Assembly (NCBI GenBank): GCA_028554745.1
Contig: JAQOTN010000006.1
Span: 434,001 to 498,000 of the forward strand
From: Blastocrithidia nonstop
Taxonomy: Eukaryota; Euglenozoa; Kinetoplastea; Trypanosomatida; Trypanosomatidae
DNA length: 64,000 bases
Direction: 5' to 3'
Shown here: positions 50,570-64,000 of the stretch, in pieces
Position numbering within the stretch: position 1 is the first letter of the stretch
How the letters are laid out: each line of letters opens with the position of its first letter
Made by a program: the position numbers and the translations under genes
The notes under the pieces: model-generated
Databases searched by the model: none
The model's input: the letters and a program-made list of their open reading frames with translations, nothing else
Told to the model about the DNA's origin: nothing

Positions 50570-51603
50570 CTTTTTTTACTTATAAATATTTACTTGATAA
50601 TTTATTATACAAAAATATTCTAGAGTATACAATTTATGTATTTAAATTTTACAGTAATGTTTTAGTGATTGTTATAGTTTTGATGCTAGCTCTTTATAAG
50701 AAAAAGATAACACGAAAAAAGGAAACATAAAAATTAGAAATTTACCTTTAATATAAACACATGTGTTTGTACAATATATTAAACTTATAAAACACTTAGA
50801 TAATTGACGTATAATTTGTAATTGTATTCATTACATGTATATTTAATTTCTTCGGTTTACTCATCATTTTTTCCACTTCTTCTTTACTCTTTTTTTTTGT
50901 AAAACATATAACTATTAGTTTTGACTTCTGTTACCTTTTTGGATTGTTTGTATAGAAACAAAAATTCAATGTTGACAAATGTTTTTGTTTATTTGAGATT
51001 ATTTTAACTCTATTTCAATAAATTTCTGTTGAATAAGTGTTTTTATTCCTGCATATTTACTTTATGAAAAAGAGACAACGTAAACTGTGAAAATTAGTAG
51101 TAGCAGATGTTTTGTAAACCAATTCTTGTACTTTATTAGTACATCAATTAAAACAGTCAAATATGAAATATATATGAGGTATAGCAGAAAGATAGGTTTA
51201 GAGAAAGACAGTAAAAATTGTGCATCTATGGTGAGGAGAAATTTTTTTCGTAAAAATAAATGAATAACTTTCGATTGTAGCAAATCAGTGAGAAATAACA
51301 TCTTGAAATTGTACACAAGTTAACATCAATCATTACTTTTGAACATTAACTTAGCAGTAATAAATATATTTACTTTATGTGCATCTACTGAACAAAGCAG
51401 AAAATTAAATGTGATTACAAAAAGATAAAGAGATGTAAAAGGTATAATGTTGTGCTGTATGTTGTCTGTGAAATATGTAAGAGAAAACTATTTTATAAAT
51501 AAAAAATAATTCTGCAGTTTTATAAAGATGGAAAATAAAGTATTGGCATAAACCTTATTTATTCTCTTTTTTCAGTTTTTGTAGAAAGTTTGTATTAATT
51601 ACT
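50570..51603. other. AT-rich intergenic spacer (1 kb)
   Basis: Upstream of the thioredoxin-fold gene; a minus-strand frame at 51062-51316 is hydrophobic but AT-driven and not supported. Confidence 0.6.
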
Positions 51604-54600
51604 TTACTTGTACATTTTATTCTTTATGACACGATTGAATAGCCGCATATTCTGCTTGAAGCGAATGTCAAATGCTGCAAAACCGTTTAAAGCTGGGCAA
51701 GTCACAGAGTAATTCGCAATCTTTGATAGTTATTTGATGGTTCTGTAATCAACATATGAATATTACTATTGCAGAAATGTTTGTTATTGGTGTGTGCGAG
51801 GCTGAACTTTTACTGATTTTGCATTAGTCATGCTTAATGATTATATGTAATTCTCTTTACTATCATTTGTTGTAGTAAATGTCATGAGATTATGCAAAAT
51901 ATCATGTTTATTGAGATATTTTTGCAACGATTACGGAATGTTCACTCCTAATAGTGAATCTTTGCAATTAGTACTAATATCATCTATATCATTTACGCCA
52001 TTACTTTTAATTTTGTTATCACTGCAATTGTAATTCTTACTATCAATAAAACTATTGTCATTATCTATCCGTGTACATGAACTGTTTGCTACACATTGAG
52101 TAGATGGCTTTGCTCTTTGATCATGACAATTTGCAGTAATTTTCTTAATGTTATTGACTTCTGGTAAACCGCATGTACGAAGCAGCTGCACGGCAACGCC
52201 AAACAAATTTGCCTTGTGTTGTAAAAAAGACGAAGGCAGACATGTTGCCACTTCACTGAGCGACAGAACTGTAAATAAAAGTACAGAGTACATGATTGAC
52301 TTACAATTACACACATCACATACACGATTATTTCATAAAGCATTATATTCTTCACGTACATTTATGCCGCATTAAGTTCGTTGTACTTCTTTTCCTTCTG
52401 CAATTCCTTCGTTTCCGCAATGCATAAAAAGTTATTGTACTGTTTCACACAACTCTTAGGCCATATTTTGCATTTCGAGCAGAAGCAACAATGTGAAAAC
52501 AGACTGCTTCAATTGACCTTGCAGTGCCAGACACAGGAGTAAATGTCGAAGACTGCGCAAGTACATGGATGTAATAAGCACCATAAATAACTAGTATGGA
52601 AAATATTTTATTGGAGCAACGCAATGCAATTTATTATACTGCTGCACCCTCGTACAAGCACGTGCTCGTTATCATTTGATCTTGATCAATGAATGCAATG
52701 ATTTTGTACACTTTCACAGCCGGCGAGCGGCTACTTCGCCCTGTTGCAGTCATTTTTTCAGTTATACTAATTACTCATTGTCATTCTACATTTCGTAGTT
52801 ACTGCTACTCTACTTGACTGAAAGTAGTAGCGTTGCACTTTGTAGCAATGATACCTCACACATGAGATCAAGCAACGACAAACACCACCCTCCACGAACT
52901 TATTGAACACTGCCAATACTTTGTTTGTCTGCGTTGTTGTTGTTGTTATCGTTGTTACTGTTGTTTGAGCTTTCACTCCTTTTATTTGCACTACAACTCT
53001 TATCATAACGACATTTATAATTATTATAGTATTATTTAGCTGTGCCACCTGCTTTGCAAAACTCTTTGTTTATTAAATCAATAACGTTGTTACCCTTTTC
53101 GCTTTACAAGCGTTTATTTAGTTGTTTGCCTTGTGCATGTATGTAGTGTAGTTGTTATACCAACGCGGTAAAAGTTCACGCATGCTATATTACTTGACCC
53201 AATGCTCCTTTATACTTGCACGCCTTGTTAGACTGCAGGCACGACTACGGATACACTAAACGTCGAGTAGGTGATGTGCTTGTTGAGCAGACTGTCCTCT
53301 GTACATTTTATTGATTATTCTTATCTTCTTATCCTCAGTTATCTTTTGTTCATTTGCCATTTTTAGTAATTGTGACAGTGGCATCATCCTTTGCATTAGA
53401 TTTGTCAAAACTAAATTATGTTGATACAGCATTACCAAACGTGCAGTTATTATCATATTCTTTAGTATTATTAATAATATTGCTAATACAAGCATAATCA
53501 TTGGCATTTGTTACGTACTCTTGGGTGCGTGTGTTGCCAATGTTATCTTTTACAATGTGTATCTCTGCCTCACTAAATAATGTCTGCGTAATTTGTGATG
53601 AAGTGTCGTAATTGTCATCGTGCTTGTTTTCATATTTTTTGCAAGGTGCTGCGGGTGTACATGTTAGCCGCTAACAACACCAATTTGATATTTGTTAGCA
53701 TTGCACCGATAATATCTGCCGTGTAGGTGTACATAACAAAGAAGTACAGTTACGATTATGCAATTACTGCCTGGCTTTAGGCTTTGCGCTAATTTCTATT
53801 TATATGCTTTCCGTTTCAGCAGCAGTATTGTCATGTTCATCAAATACTTCATTGATGGGTGGTTGTGACATCAGCTTGTCATACTGTGCAAACAGGTAGA
53901 GTGTAGATGTTCGACAAATAGTAAACATTTTATGCAAAGACGAGGACAAGAAACACATTCGTTCATTGGTAGTGTCAAGTTATGGTGTGATAAAGTGTTT
54001 GCGAAGCTATGACAGGGCAACGTACTTGCCAGTAAAGCGAGATAGTGCTCTCGTATTCAACACACGCAACTGTCATGAGCTCAAATCGTTCGATTGGCAT
54101 CCATACACTGCATTTTTGTGAGATGTAAGTTTGTCAAAAAGAGTTCTGTTTACACTTTTTTTGCTGTCACTGTCCTCATCGATGCTCTTCACGTGAAGCA
54201 GAAGAGACAAAAGTTGTCTTCAGGTTGCTTCGTTACCTTCACAAATTATGTGGTGTTATTTTCCTTTAGTTTCATCTTTGTTAGACATATTAGTGTTATT
54301 TATTGTTTACTATTGATGCTACCCTTTACCCTCTAACGTTTGGAATGAATTAGACTGATCTTCTTTACGTGTATACTCATAATTTCTTAATACTTTGTAC
54401 GGTATTTTACAATTTATTGTTTATGCGATCGAGTATGCAAATTCTATTTATGACAACCTATAACGACGTACCTTGATAACAAAGCATAACTTTTCTTTCG
54501 CTGCCTAATTGTTCTAGTTATTCGATGGCAATGTATCTTGTTGTGTCTACCGCTCAATTGGCACTTGCGGTTTTCATTTTTGTGAAATGATGCTTGCCTA

Positions 54601-55047
54601 ATACAAAATGTAATGTGGTTGTTTCTGTTTTACTGTCGTCTGCATTGCATCTTTGCTACAACGGTTGTTGCTATTGTCCTCCGCCTTGTCTTTTTCAATG
54701 TTCAAATTGTTGTTGTTGCTGCTGACGTCTACGTTAGTTGTAAGTTTTGCACTGTTTTAGTTATCACGTGTGAACTTCTCATACAATCGACACATTGCAA
54801 CTGGAGATGACAACAGCAATGTATCAGATGCAACTGCCATCGTTGACTGTTGATCATTTGGGCATACTAAACTTGATGCTTTATCTTGAACAGCATCGCC
54901 ACTTTCGTTGCAACTTTTATCGCATATGGAAGGTACAGTAGAGTAAACGGTGTTGACAGTTTTGGTGATGCGTAAATGGCAACTATGTAACGGTATTGTG
55001 TGCATCGCAAACACCCCATTGCCTGTACGTGACAAGATAACAGGCAT
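51604..55047 (-). CDS. hypothetical protein, 1147 aa, Cys/Asn-rich
   Basis: Not firmly recognised. The N-terminus MPVILSRTGNGVFAMHTIPL resembles the first strands of SET domains (GxGVFA), but I cannot find the NHxCxPN pocket, so a SET/SMYD identity is only a suggestion. The rest alternates Asn/Lys/Glu-rich linkers with Cys-containing segments (CCERLTCTPAAPC; VCDVCNC) and helical parts, e.g. KYFPYELFMVLITSMYLRSL, RHLLLCLALQ and FTLLLLLEMQNMAEELCETV, like tetratricopeptide-type repeats. All three reassigned codons are frequent. The end is the first UAA of a close pair (51604-51606 and 51595-51597). The start ATG follows an AT-rich leader. Confidence 0.65.
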
Positions 55048-55681
55048 TGTTAATAATTAGTAAAAAAATAATGTAATTCTGATTTTTTTCACTTACAAAA
55101 GAATTTGAGAGTGGCAAAAAGAAAATACGTTGCTAACTCACTGTAGATAGTTTGTCTTTGTGCTATACAAAATAGTTTTACTGTATTTGTACACGTAGCT
55201 CACACATGTAATTTTACCGTTTAGAAAAAAATTGAAATAATGTAATAACACAAAATACAAAGTAAGAATAAGAGATAAATTCTTTCAGTTCAAGTCAAAT
55301 AATAAAGTTTGACATTTCGATTTTTTATGCAGGATAAATACAGGATAATAGGTGTTACGCAAACATCTTAATTGCTTAAATGCATGTATTAGTAATCGTA
55401 GACTCTTCATGCAAATTATATTACGACGATAATTGCTCCTATGTGAAAGCACAACAAATAAAAAAGTTAGTTAAATGTGTTTTATTTCATGCCTCGTGTA
55501 CAAACACAAATTGTATTTTTTTGCCACCAAAAACAGAAAAATATTATTAAAAAAAGCTATAAATGCTAAACTAAAAAAAACCCACTAATGTAAATATATG
55601 TGATGATAATGATAGCTAATCGGTTATACAAAAAAATATAAAAATTTAATAAATTCTTGTGTGTTTAATAATATTATTTCT
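55048..55681. other. AT-rich intergenic spacer
   Basis: Between bL12m and the 1147-aa unknown; nothing recognised. Confidence 0.65.
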
Positions 55682-56368
55682 TTAAATGAGATCTACTGTA
55701 GCACCTAGTTTTTCGAAAAGTCCTTTCAGCTTTTCAGCATCAGATTTTGCCATGTTTGAAGCAACCAAACCAGGGCACTTTTCTACTGCTTTCTTGGCAT
55801 CTGCAATAGTCATGTTAGTCACTGCACGAAGCTACTTGATGAGTTTGATCTTAATTTCAGGTGCATATGGACCAAGTTTCACGTCATAGGTGTTCTTTTC
55901 AATTTTTTTCTTTTCTACCTTTTCTGCTGCTGGTCCACCACCGGCTGCTGCGGCTGCGTTGGCGTCACCTGCTGATCCTGCAACGCCGCCGTTTGCTCCT
56001 ACGCCACTACCAGGCATCATCATCGTCATCGGTGTACCTCCTCCACCGCCTCCACCGCCTAAACTGCGAAGTAATGCTTTTTCATAGAAATCATCACTGT
56101 GGCCCATCTTCTTGAAAATAAGTCGCTGGAGGTCAGATAATTACTTTAAAGTAAGCTGTGCATAGGTAGCTGCTAATGCATCAAGCTTTGGGTCAACTTT
56201 GCCTGTTGTAGGTGTCGTGGACGTCGTCGTCGTCGCAGTATTTTATTTATTTGATGTCTATTCTACAGCAGCAGGAGAAGCAGCAGCTGCCTTTGTTGCA
56301 CACAGACGAAGATTTACTTGCGCACAGAGCTGACGATACGGAGCGACACGATGTTGCAAGCGATACAT
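55682..56368 (-). CDS. MRPL12: mitochondrial large-subunit ribosomal protein bL12m
   Basis: Stalk protein bL12 of the mitochondrial ribosome, 228 aa. A basic N-terminus MYRLQHRVAPYRQLCAQVNL is a likely mitochondrial presequence, followed by an Ala/Thr-rich linker. The dimerisation domain reads YAQLTLKELSDLQRLIFKKM, where Glu76 is UAA at the family-conserved Glu of LTLLE. A Gly/Ala-rich hinge follows, then the C-terminal domain KIKLIKELRAVTNMTIADAK with Glu179 as UAG, and AKKAVEKCPGLVASNMAKSD ending GATVDLI. These two sites independently support UAR=Glu. Start by the presequence; stop UAA 55682-55684. Confidence 0.93.
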
Positions 56369-56713
56369 ACTGTACGTTAACTTATTTACTTTTTGAAGAT
56401 ATTGTTTTATAAAAAAACAAAACAATAGTAGATTGATTAATAAATAAATCTTTACTTTACTTGTATCTAACAACTATTATTGTGAAGAGACCGACAATAC
56501 AAAATTTGAATTTCAATGTTGGGAAAAAAAAGGATTTAGCATTAGCAATTAATTAAGACTAAGAGCATGTAACCAATACTATAAAGAAGAAGTGTACTGT
56601 ATAAAGCTAGAAGTATAAAATTTAGCAAGTATCAAATATTAGCTAATGCACTCGTACTTTTTTGAAAAAAGTTAATATATTGTTGTTATTGCTGATGTTG
56701 TTATTATATCACG
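56369..56713. other. AT-rich intergenic spacer
   Basis: Shortest spacer with a measurable length here, between MYST and bL12m genes; nothing recognised. Confidence 0.65.
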
Positions 56714-59194
<2,481 letters not shown>

Positions 59195-59835
59195 TACTAC
59201 AACAAATTATTATATTAAATAAAAGAAGCTGTAAATAAATAAATACTGCCTATAAGCAAATGAGTTAACAGAGATTTGATGTTATAATACAGATTATCTC
59301 TACTCTGTTTGTTGTACATTTTTTACACATACACACATAGTTCGAATATAAACACACACATAGTTCGAATATAAACATGAAAACTTGCATCAAAGATTAC
59401 TAAAAAAAGAGTAAAGATGTACAAAATTAGATTTGCTGATTACTGCTTAGTTTTGTTTTTGTGTGTGTAATAGCGTATATGATTATTTAATATTTATTCT
59501 TGAGTACAAATGTTTCGAGTACATTATCAAATTATTCAAATTAAGGTGAAGATTGTAGATTGTACATAAGTAAAAATATATTGTTATAGTAAAAAAAACC
59601 AGTTGTTAATTAATATACAAACTCTACTCTAAATGTAGTGAATTACAGAATAAAAAAAAGAGGTTTTAGAATGTGTGATAAAGTTATTGTTATTATATAA
59701 AGTGTTAATGATGTCTTTACATTTACAAAAAGAAAACAAATTTAAATATGTATTGCTATAACCAAAATGATCTGCTTCTAAAAACATTTACCAGGTTTAC
59801 TTTGATAATTTATTAAACTTTTATTACAATAAATT
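59195..59835. other. AT-rich intergenic spacer
   Basis: Upstream leader of the MYST gene; contains the 23-bp tandem duplication at 59331-59376. Confidence 0.65.
59331..59376. repeat. 23-bp perfect tandem duplication
   Basis: Two identical 23-bp units beginning ACACACATAGTTCGAATATA in non-coding DNA. Confidence 0.97.
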
Positions 59836-61320
59836 TTAAACAACTTTAGGCAATCCATAATATTTGTAATGAGAGTAAGATCTCTACAGATTGTACGACC
59901 GTCCATACCTATTCAATATATAATTACCATTGTACGAGTTGCGAAGTGAATTACCGTTATTACAACTTTTTATAGTTCCACTGCTGTTATTATTATAACT
60001 GTCGATGATAATGTTTGATTTTCTATTGCGTGCCTTGACATTTTAGGACAACTAACTAAACGATGAAGACGTTGCACTAGGTAATAGGTAATTATTTGAT
60101 AAACTACTATGTGAACTATCATACATGTGTTGTTAACGCGTTTGTGCGCGTTACTGCCGTAGTCGTCGTTGCTCTCGTCTAGCAATTTTTTCCATTATCT
60201 TCTCATACACTGTCTTCTCAAACACGGAATTGTTCATGGTTGTTTGTGACGCTGCACCTGCAATACCGTCTTGCGTCTAATTTGCAGATTTCATACTTGG
60301 GTTAACATTGTTATTTGACACCTATGCATTGTAAGAGCTTGCTGCGGCATTTTTCATGGTTGCACATGTCGATGCATTTGTTTGCATGGAATGTATTATG
60401 CTACGATCAAGTTATGCAAGACGTGATGTGTAGAAAGAGCCGGCTTGGTTAATACGTTCAATCGCATAAGCCGTCTCACGACGTTTCTGTTCTACTAGCT
60501 CACCTTCATGTCCACTGTTAACAGAGGATGGGTCGTTTACTATGCCTGAGTACAAACCGTGAGCACTATATTGCATAATTGTAAATGCGGTATTGTTAGC
60601 ATTACGCATAAGACACACATCATGTCGACCAAACTGCTGTAGACTATTCACAATATTTGTTAACAATGTCAACACGTCATACCTGCTCTGTACAAACAAG
60701 TTACCTACATTATCTCGAATCACCTCATCTACGTGCAGGTAGCGTGTGTGGGTCTGATCAGGAGTACGAGTATGTGCATTTGTTTCTATGTTATTTCACT
60801 TTTACAAACTAATTGGTTTTGCAGATGCTATTTATGGTGTAATAGTTGTTGTAGGTGATACAGACGGTTTTACAGGAACTGAACTTGTTAAGTTTATTGT
60901 ACCTGAGGCAGTAGGAGGGTGAGGAATAAATGTCACAGAGGTAGCAGGTGGTGCAGATGGTAAAGATGTAGATGGAGGTGGTGGTGGAGGTACAACTACA
61001 GATGGAGGTGGTGGTGGAGGTACAACTACAGATGGAGGTGGTGGAGGAACAGTTGCAGATGGAGGTGGTACAGGTACAACTACAGATGGAGGTGGTGGTG
61101 GAGGTACAACTACAGATGGAGGTGGTGGTGGAGGTACTACTACAGATGGAGGTGGTACAGGTACAGCTGCAGATGGAGGTGGTGGTGGAGATACAACTGC
61201 AGATGGAGGTGGTGGTGGAGGTACAACTGCAGATGGAGGTGGTGGTGGAGATACAACTGCAGATGGAGGTGGTGGTGGAGGTACAGCTGCAGATGGAGGT
61301 GGTGGAACAAACATTGTCAT
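59836..61320 (-). CDS. proline-rich N-terminus protein, 494 aa
   Basis: Unknown protein. Residues 4-120 are a tandem array of Pro-rich units of the type PPPPPPSAVV and PVPPPSVVV, similar to formin FH1 or WASP-like profilin/SH3-binding tracts, but no FH2, WH1 or WH2 domain follows. After an in-frame UAA comes a globular, probably helical part: RYLHVDEVIRDNVGNLFVQS, YDVLTLLTNIVNSLQQFGRH and KRRETAYAIERINQAGSFYT, then Asn/Ser-rich sequence with a short basic coiled coil (KIMEKIARREQRRLREERAQ). The C-terminus is Tyr-rich. If the UAA at 60832-60834 were a true stop only the Pro-rich part would remain; the coding character of the following 330 codons argues against that. Confidence 0.72.
60966..61305 (-). 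repeat. coding minisatellite, Pro-rich repeats
   Basis: About eleven near-identical units of 24-30 bases encoding runs of four to six Pro followed by Ser and small hydrophobic residues. Variation in Pro number and Val/Ala shows recent expansion. Confidence 0.93.
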
Positions 61321-61782
61321 CGAAGTTATAAAATTAGAATAATAAATTTACTTGCTTTTTAAAGTATTTGTTCTTGTACAATAAAAATAATTTGACTAAA
61401 TTACGCGAAATAAAATATAGTTTTTAATATACAGTTGACATAAATTGTTATAACATTGTACAATAAAAAAAATAGGCAATATAGCTTGTATTGTAGCATT
61501 TCCTTACTAACACTAATAAAAGTCTAATCATTGTAAACAAATCTAACGATAACGGAAAGAGAAGAAGTCATGAACACAATTGTACTGTCAGCTATTAACT
61601 AATAAAGAAAGAAGAAATTGTGAAAAAAAACAAAAAAAAAATATAATATATATTTTTTGATGAAATTACGATAATGCATTTGCAGGTTATTACTAAAATC
61701 TTTGTTAACGCTAATGCATGTATTTGTTATTTTTTGTGTTACTCTTATTATAATCATTGTAAAATTAATTGTTGTTAGATTA
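61321..61782. other. AT-rich intergenic spacer
   Basis: Between the J-domain and proline-rich genes; A/T tracts only. Confidence 0.65.
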
Positions 61783-63642
61783 TTAATTTGATTGTTGCTT
61801 CATCTCGTCTTTTGTATAGTTGTGCTGTTGAGTGGTATTTACAATTGAGTTATCATACTCTTTACGCGTTGATGTGTTGCTTAACACACGATAGGCGGTA
61901 ATAACTTTTTGCATATGCTGCCTATTTTGCTCCTCATCGTCAATCAGACTAACATCCGGATGATGTTTGCGTACGGCGGAGCGAAACGCATCGGCAATTT
62001 CTTTCATGTTAGCACTGTACTCTTTACCTTTCAGCCCCAGTATCTCATAGTAACCCAACGGATCGGTGTGAAGTAGGTCATGTCGTGTGCCCTGAGCAAA
62101 GTTGAAAAGTCGCTACTTTCGCTCTGCCCGTGCCTTATTGCGGCGATCCTACTCACGAAGCTGTTCCTCAAAGGCCAACTTACGCCGAGCCGCGTGACGA
62201 AGCTACTCACGATATTCATATTCCGCTTTCTACTCATCCTACACGGTTCACCTGTAGCCTCCGCTGTCGGCGGTAAAGTTAAGTAATCCAGTACGACGTA
62301 ATTAGGCCCACTGGGCAACTTGCCGTTTGCAGCACTCTAGTTGCTTGTACTGCTGTAATAACGCAGGTGTACAGATGCCAGCGGTAAGTGCGGCAGTACA
62401 GGCCAGTGTCGGTTACACAAAGGGTGCCAAACACAATAACGTAGATAAGCCACTCATTCCAATGTACCGTCAACGTAACCTGTGTGGGATATGTGGCGTG
62501 ACACCAGCTACTTTACCCGTTGCCCCACAGACATAACTAACAATAGTGTTGTCTCATGTTGTATTAACCTGTTGGGCATTTTTATTTGCATTATTGTTTT
62601 GCTCTTGTTGTTATTTATGTTCTTACGCACATTTTGGTTATAGTTAGTATTATCATTATTGTTGCTATCCCCGTTGTTTTGATGAAGAACGAAGAGAGTA
62701 CGCAGGTATACGCACAGTCAGCTTGATGAGTGGCAAAAAAATTGGACGAATTTGCAATGCCTACATACCAACACTTTCTATTCAAACGTTGCTACGAATA
62801 AATCTACCATGAAATTTGACCAATTCATTGTCAATGCGGTCAAGAACCATTTTACGTGTAATACGCTTCTACACAATTTTTAACGCGGTATTAGTGGACA
62901 TGATAAATGGAACCAGTCGTGGTGGGTGTGACATTTGTTTAGCATGCTCTAGTAACTCATAACGAGAGAGCAGCATAGATGGAATGTGTGTACCGGTCAA
63001 GCACTACTCCATCATGGGCAACGGTTACGTGTAGGCGGCACAGATTTGATTAAATAACATGTGTTCGCCAAAAGGGTAGCTAAAGCGGTATCGTGGTACA
63101 CTCACCCAACTACTACTGTAACTGGCTACGGCGGAGTGGTAGTTGCGTTGCAGGATGTCTGCTCTAAAACTACCACCTGCACCCGTGGTGAGGAGTCAAA
63201 AGGGCATCAATATATGCTCAATTCGGCAGACCTCAACTGAGCTGCCATGGTAGGCCTGCACGGCATCAATGGCCACGTCGTCGTTGATGTAAAATGGAAT
63301 GCCATAGGCACGCTTGTTAATCAGTGTCTTATTTTGTATGAGAGAAGTATTCTTGAGCACAAATGCCGAGACAGCACGCTCATCACTAAACAAGGCTTGC
63401 TTACTTTCCTACTCAAAAAGTTACGTAAAACAGCGTCGTTGCTAATGCACAGATGATGTGATTAACGATATTTTAAGGTTTGTTTCAGTGTACACTTTCA
63501 CCTTTGACATCAAATTTAGTTGCTTAGTGCCACTTTTATGCAACAGTTCTTATTTTACGTGCTCTACTTGTCATCTACAATGATTACACTTGTACAGCAA
63601 ATAATGGCTCGGCACTTGTCTTTGTGCCGTCAAACTGTACAT
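61783..63642 (-). CDS. J-domain (DnaJ-like) protein with C-terminal J domain
   Basis: Hsp40/J-protein of 619 aa; J domains stimulate Hsp70 ATPase. The J domain is at the C-terminus: DPLGYYEILGLKGKEY from about residue 527, with HPD at 561-563 and KVITAYRVLSNTSTRKEYD as its last helices. Before it is a charged helix (EYEYREELRHAARRKLAFEE) in which several Glu are UAG. Upstream, MSGLSTLLCLAPFVEPTLAC and the following Ala/Leu-rich stretch could form one or two membrane segments. The N-terminal 350 residues (RAYGIPFYINDDVAIDAVQA; VPRYRFSYPFGEHMLFNQIC) are not recognised. Start is the ATG of MYSLTAQR, just after a TTTGTAG that could be a trans-splice acceptor. The gene ends in two consecutive UAA. 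Confidence 0.85.
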
Positions 63643-64000
63643 TTCAATTTATTCTTTATACGTCTACAAAGTTTATTTTTTTATTATTACAAAAAAAATA
63701 CAACAGAGCCAAGATGTAAATGATAATTGCTTTTGTTATGGTGACTTATACACGTAAAACACTACACAAATTTTTACAAAAACAGTTTAATGGCTTATTT
63801 GACGTAATCAATAATACAACATTAGTGTTATATACACGTTTTCCTGATTCAAATAATTACGGCAATCAATAGTTTCCCATACGTTTACAATAAAGGTGAT
63901 TAATATATTGGAAAGTCAAAAAAAAATATTTTAGCGTTAAACACACAAACAGATACATATAGAAATACATCACGTACACAATTATGGAGGGGGGAAAAAT
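63643..64000. other. AT-rich sequence at window edge
   Basis: Leader of the J-domain gene, with TTTGTAG on the minus strand about 25 bases before the ATG as a possible trans-splice acceptor; no further gene before the edge. Confidence 0.55.

Noticed and set aside
53256-53507. Minus-strand frame MPMIMLVLAILLIILKN as a membrane peptide
   Set aside because: Different frame inside the continuous 1147-codon gene; the gene frame there is Asn/Thr-rich coding sequence.
55861-56115. Plus-strand frames opposite bL12m
   Set aside because: Antisense of the Gly/Ala-rich hinge of bL12m.
60972-61331. Plus-strand frame of repeated MEVVVEVQLQ units
   Set aside because: Antisense shadow of the Pro-rich minisatellite; no independent support.

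Overview
ORGANISM. The window looks like nuclear DNA of a trypanosomatid of the Blastocrithidia type. It is AT-rich, has no visible introns, and all 22 protein genes I can support lie on the minus strand, as in a kinetoplastid polycistronic unit. The decisive feature is the genetic code. Long minus-strand reading frames become single conserved proteins only if UGA is read as Trp and both UAG and UAA as Glu, with UAA also acting as the real terminator. Conserved sites prove this: Glu positions of proteasome alpha-3 (UAG), mitochondrial bL12 (UAA, UAG) and a MYST acetyltransferase (UAG, and UAA at the catalytic Glu), and Trp positions of an APC permease (UGA). This code is known from Blastocrithidia; genus-level assignment is inference. 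All 22 genes span an exact multiple of three between chosen start and stop, so I saw no frameshift.

LAYOUT in the direction of transcription (high to low coordinates): J-domain protein (61783-63642); proline-rich protein (59836-61320); MYST histone acetyltransferase (56714-59194); mitochondrial ribosomal bL12 (55682-56368); large Cys/Asn-rich unknown (51604-55047); thioredoxin-fold protein (49964-50569); acidic unknown (48427-49179); CCDC96/CFAP184-like axonemal coiled-coil protein (46147-47898); PX-BAR sorting nexin (43782-45656); very large exocyst Sec5-like protein (35424-42875); HNT1-like HIT protein (34545-35006); TRAP-gamma (33394-33942); VIT/vWA protein (29153-32491); CaCA/CAX-like membrane protein (25297-28554); four-CCHC-knuckle protein (19700-23728); NAD(P)-binding SDR (17010-18179); unknown (15407-16384); proteasome alpha-3 (14008-14862); APC amino-acid/polyamine permease (10104-12887); inositol hexakisphosphate kinase-like protein (6334-7845); unknown (4288-5607); second, larger IP6K-like protein (222-3497). 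Between genes lie AT-rich spacers of about 0.35-2.3 kb with microsatellites but no recognised RNA genes or mobile elements.

HOW THE GENES RELATE. They are not a pathway operon; the grouping is that of a trypanosomatid gene array: trafficking (Sec5, sorting nexin, TRAP-gamma), proteolysis, chromatin, mitochondrial translation, flagellum, transport and inositol-pyrophosphate signalling. Two IP6K paralogues flank one unknown gene and share a nearly identical 219-bp catalytic patch. Short genes that are probably well expressed (redoxin, HIT, TRAP-gamma) contain no in-frame UGA, UAG or UAA, whereas long Asn/Asp-rich proteins contain many, including runs of up to five consecutive stop codons read as poly-Glu. 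Because none of the three stops ends an ORF reliably, ORF length carries little information here. I relied on homology, composition, frame continuity and UAA density; the exact C-terminus is uncertain wherever several in-frame UAA codons lie close together.
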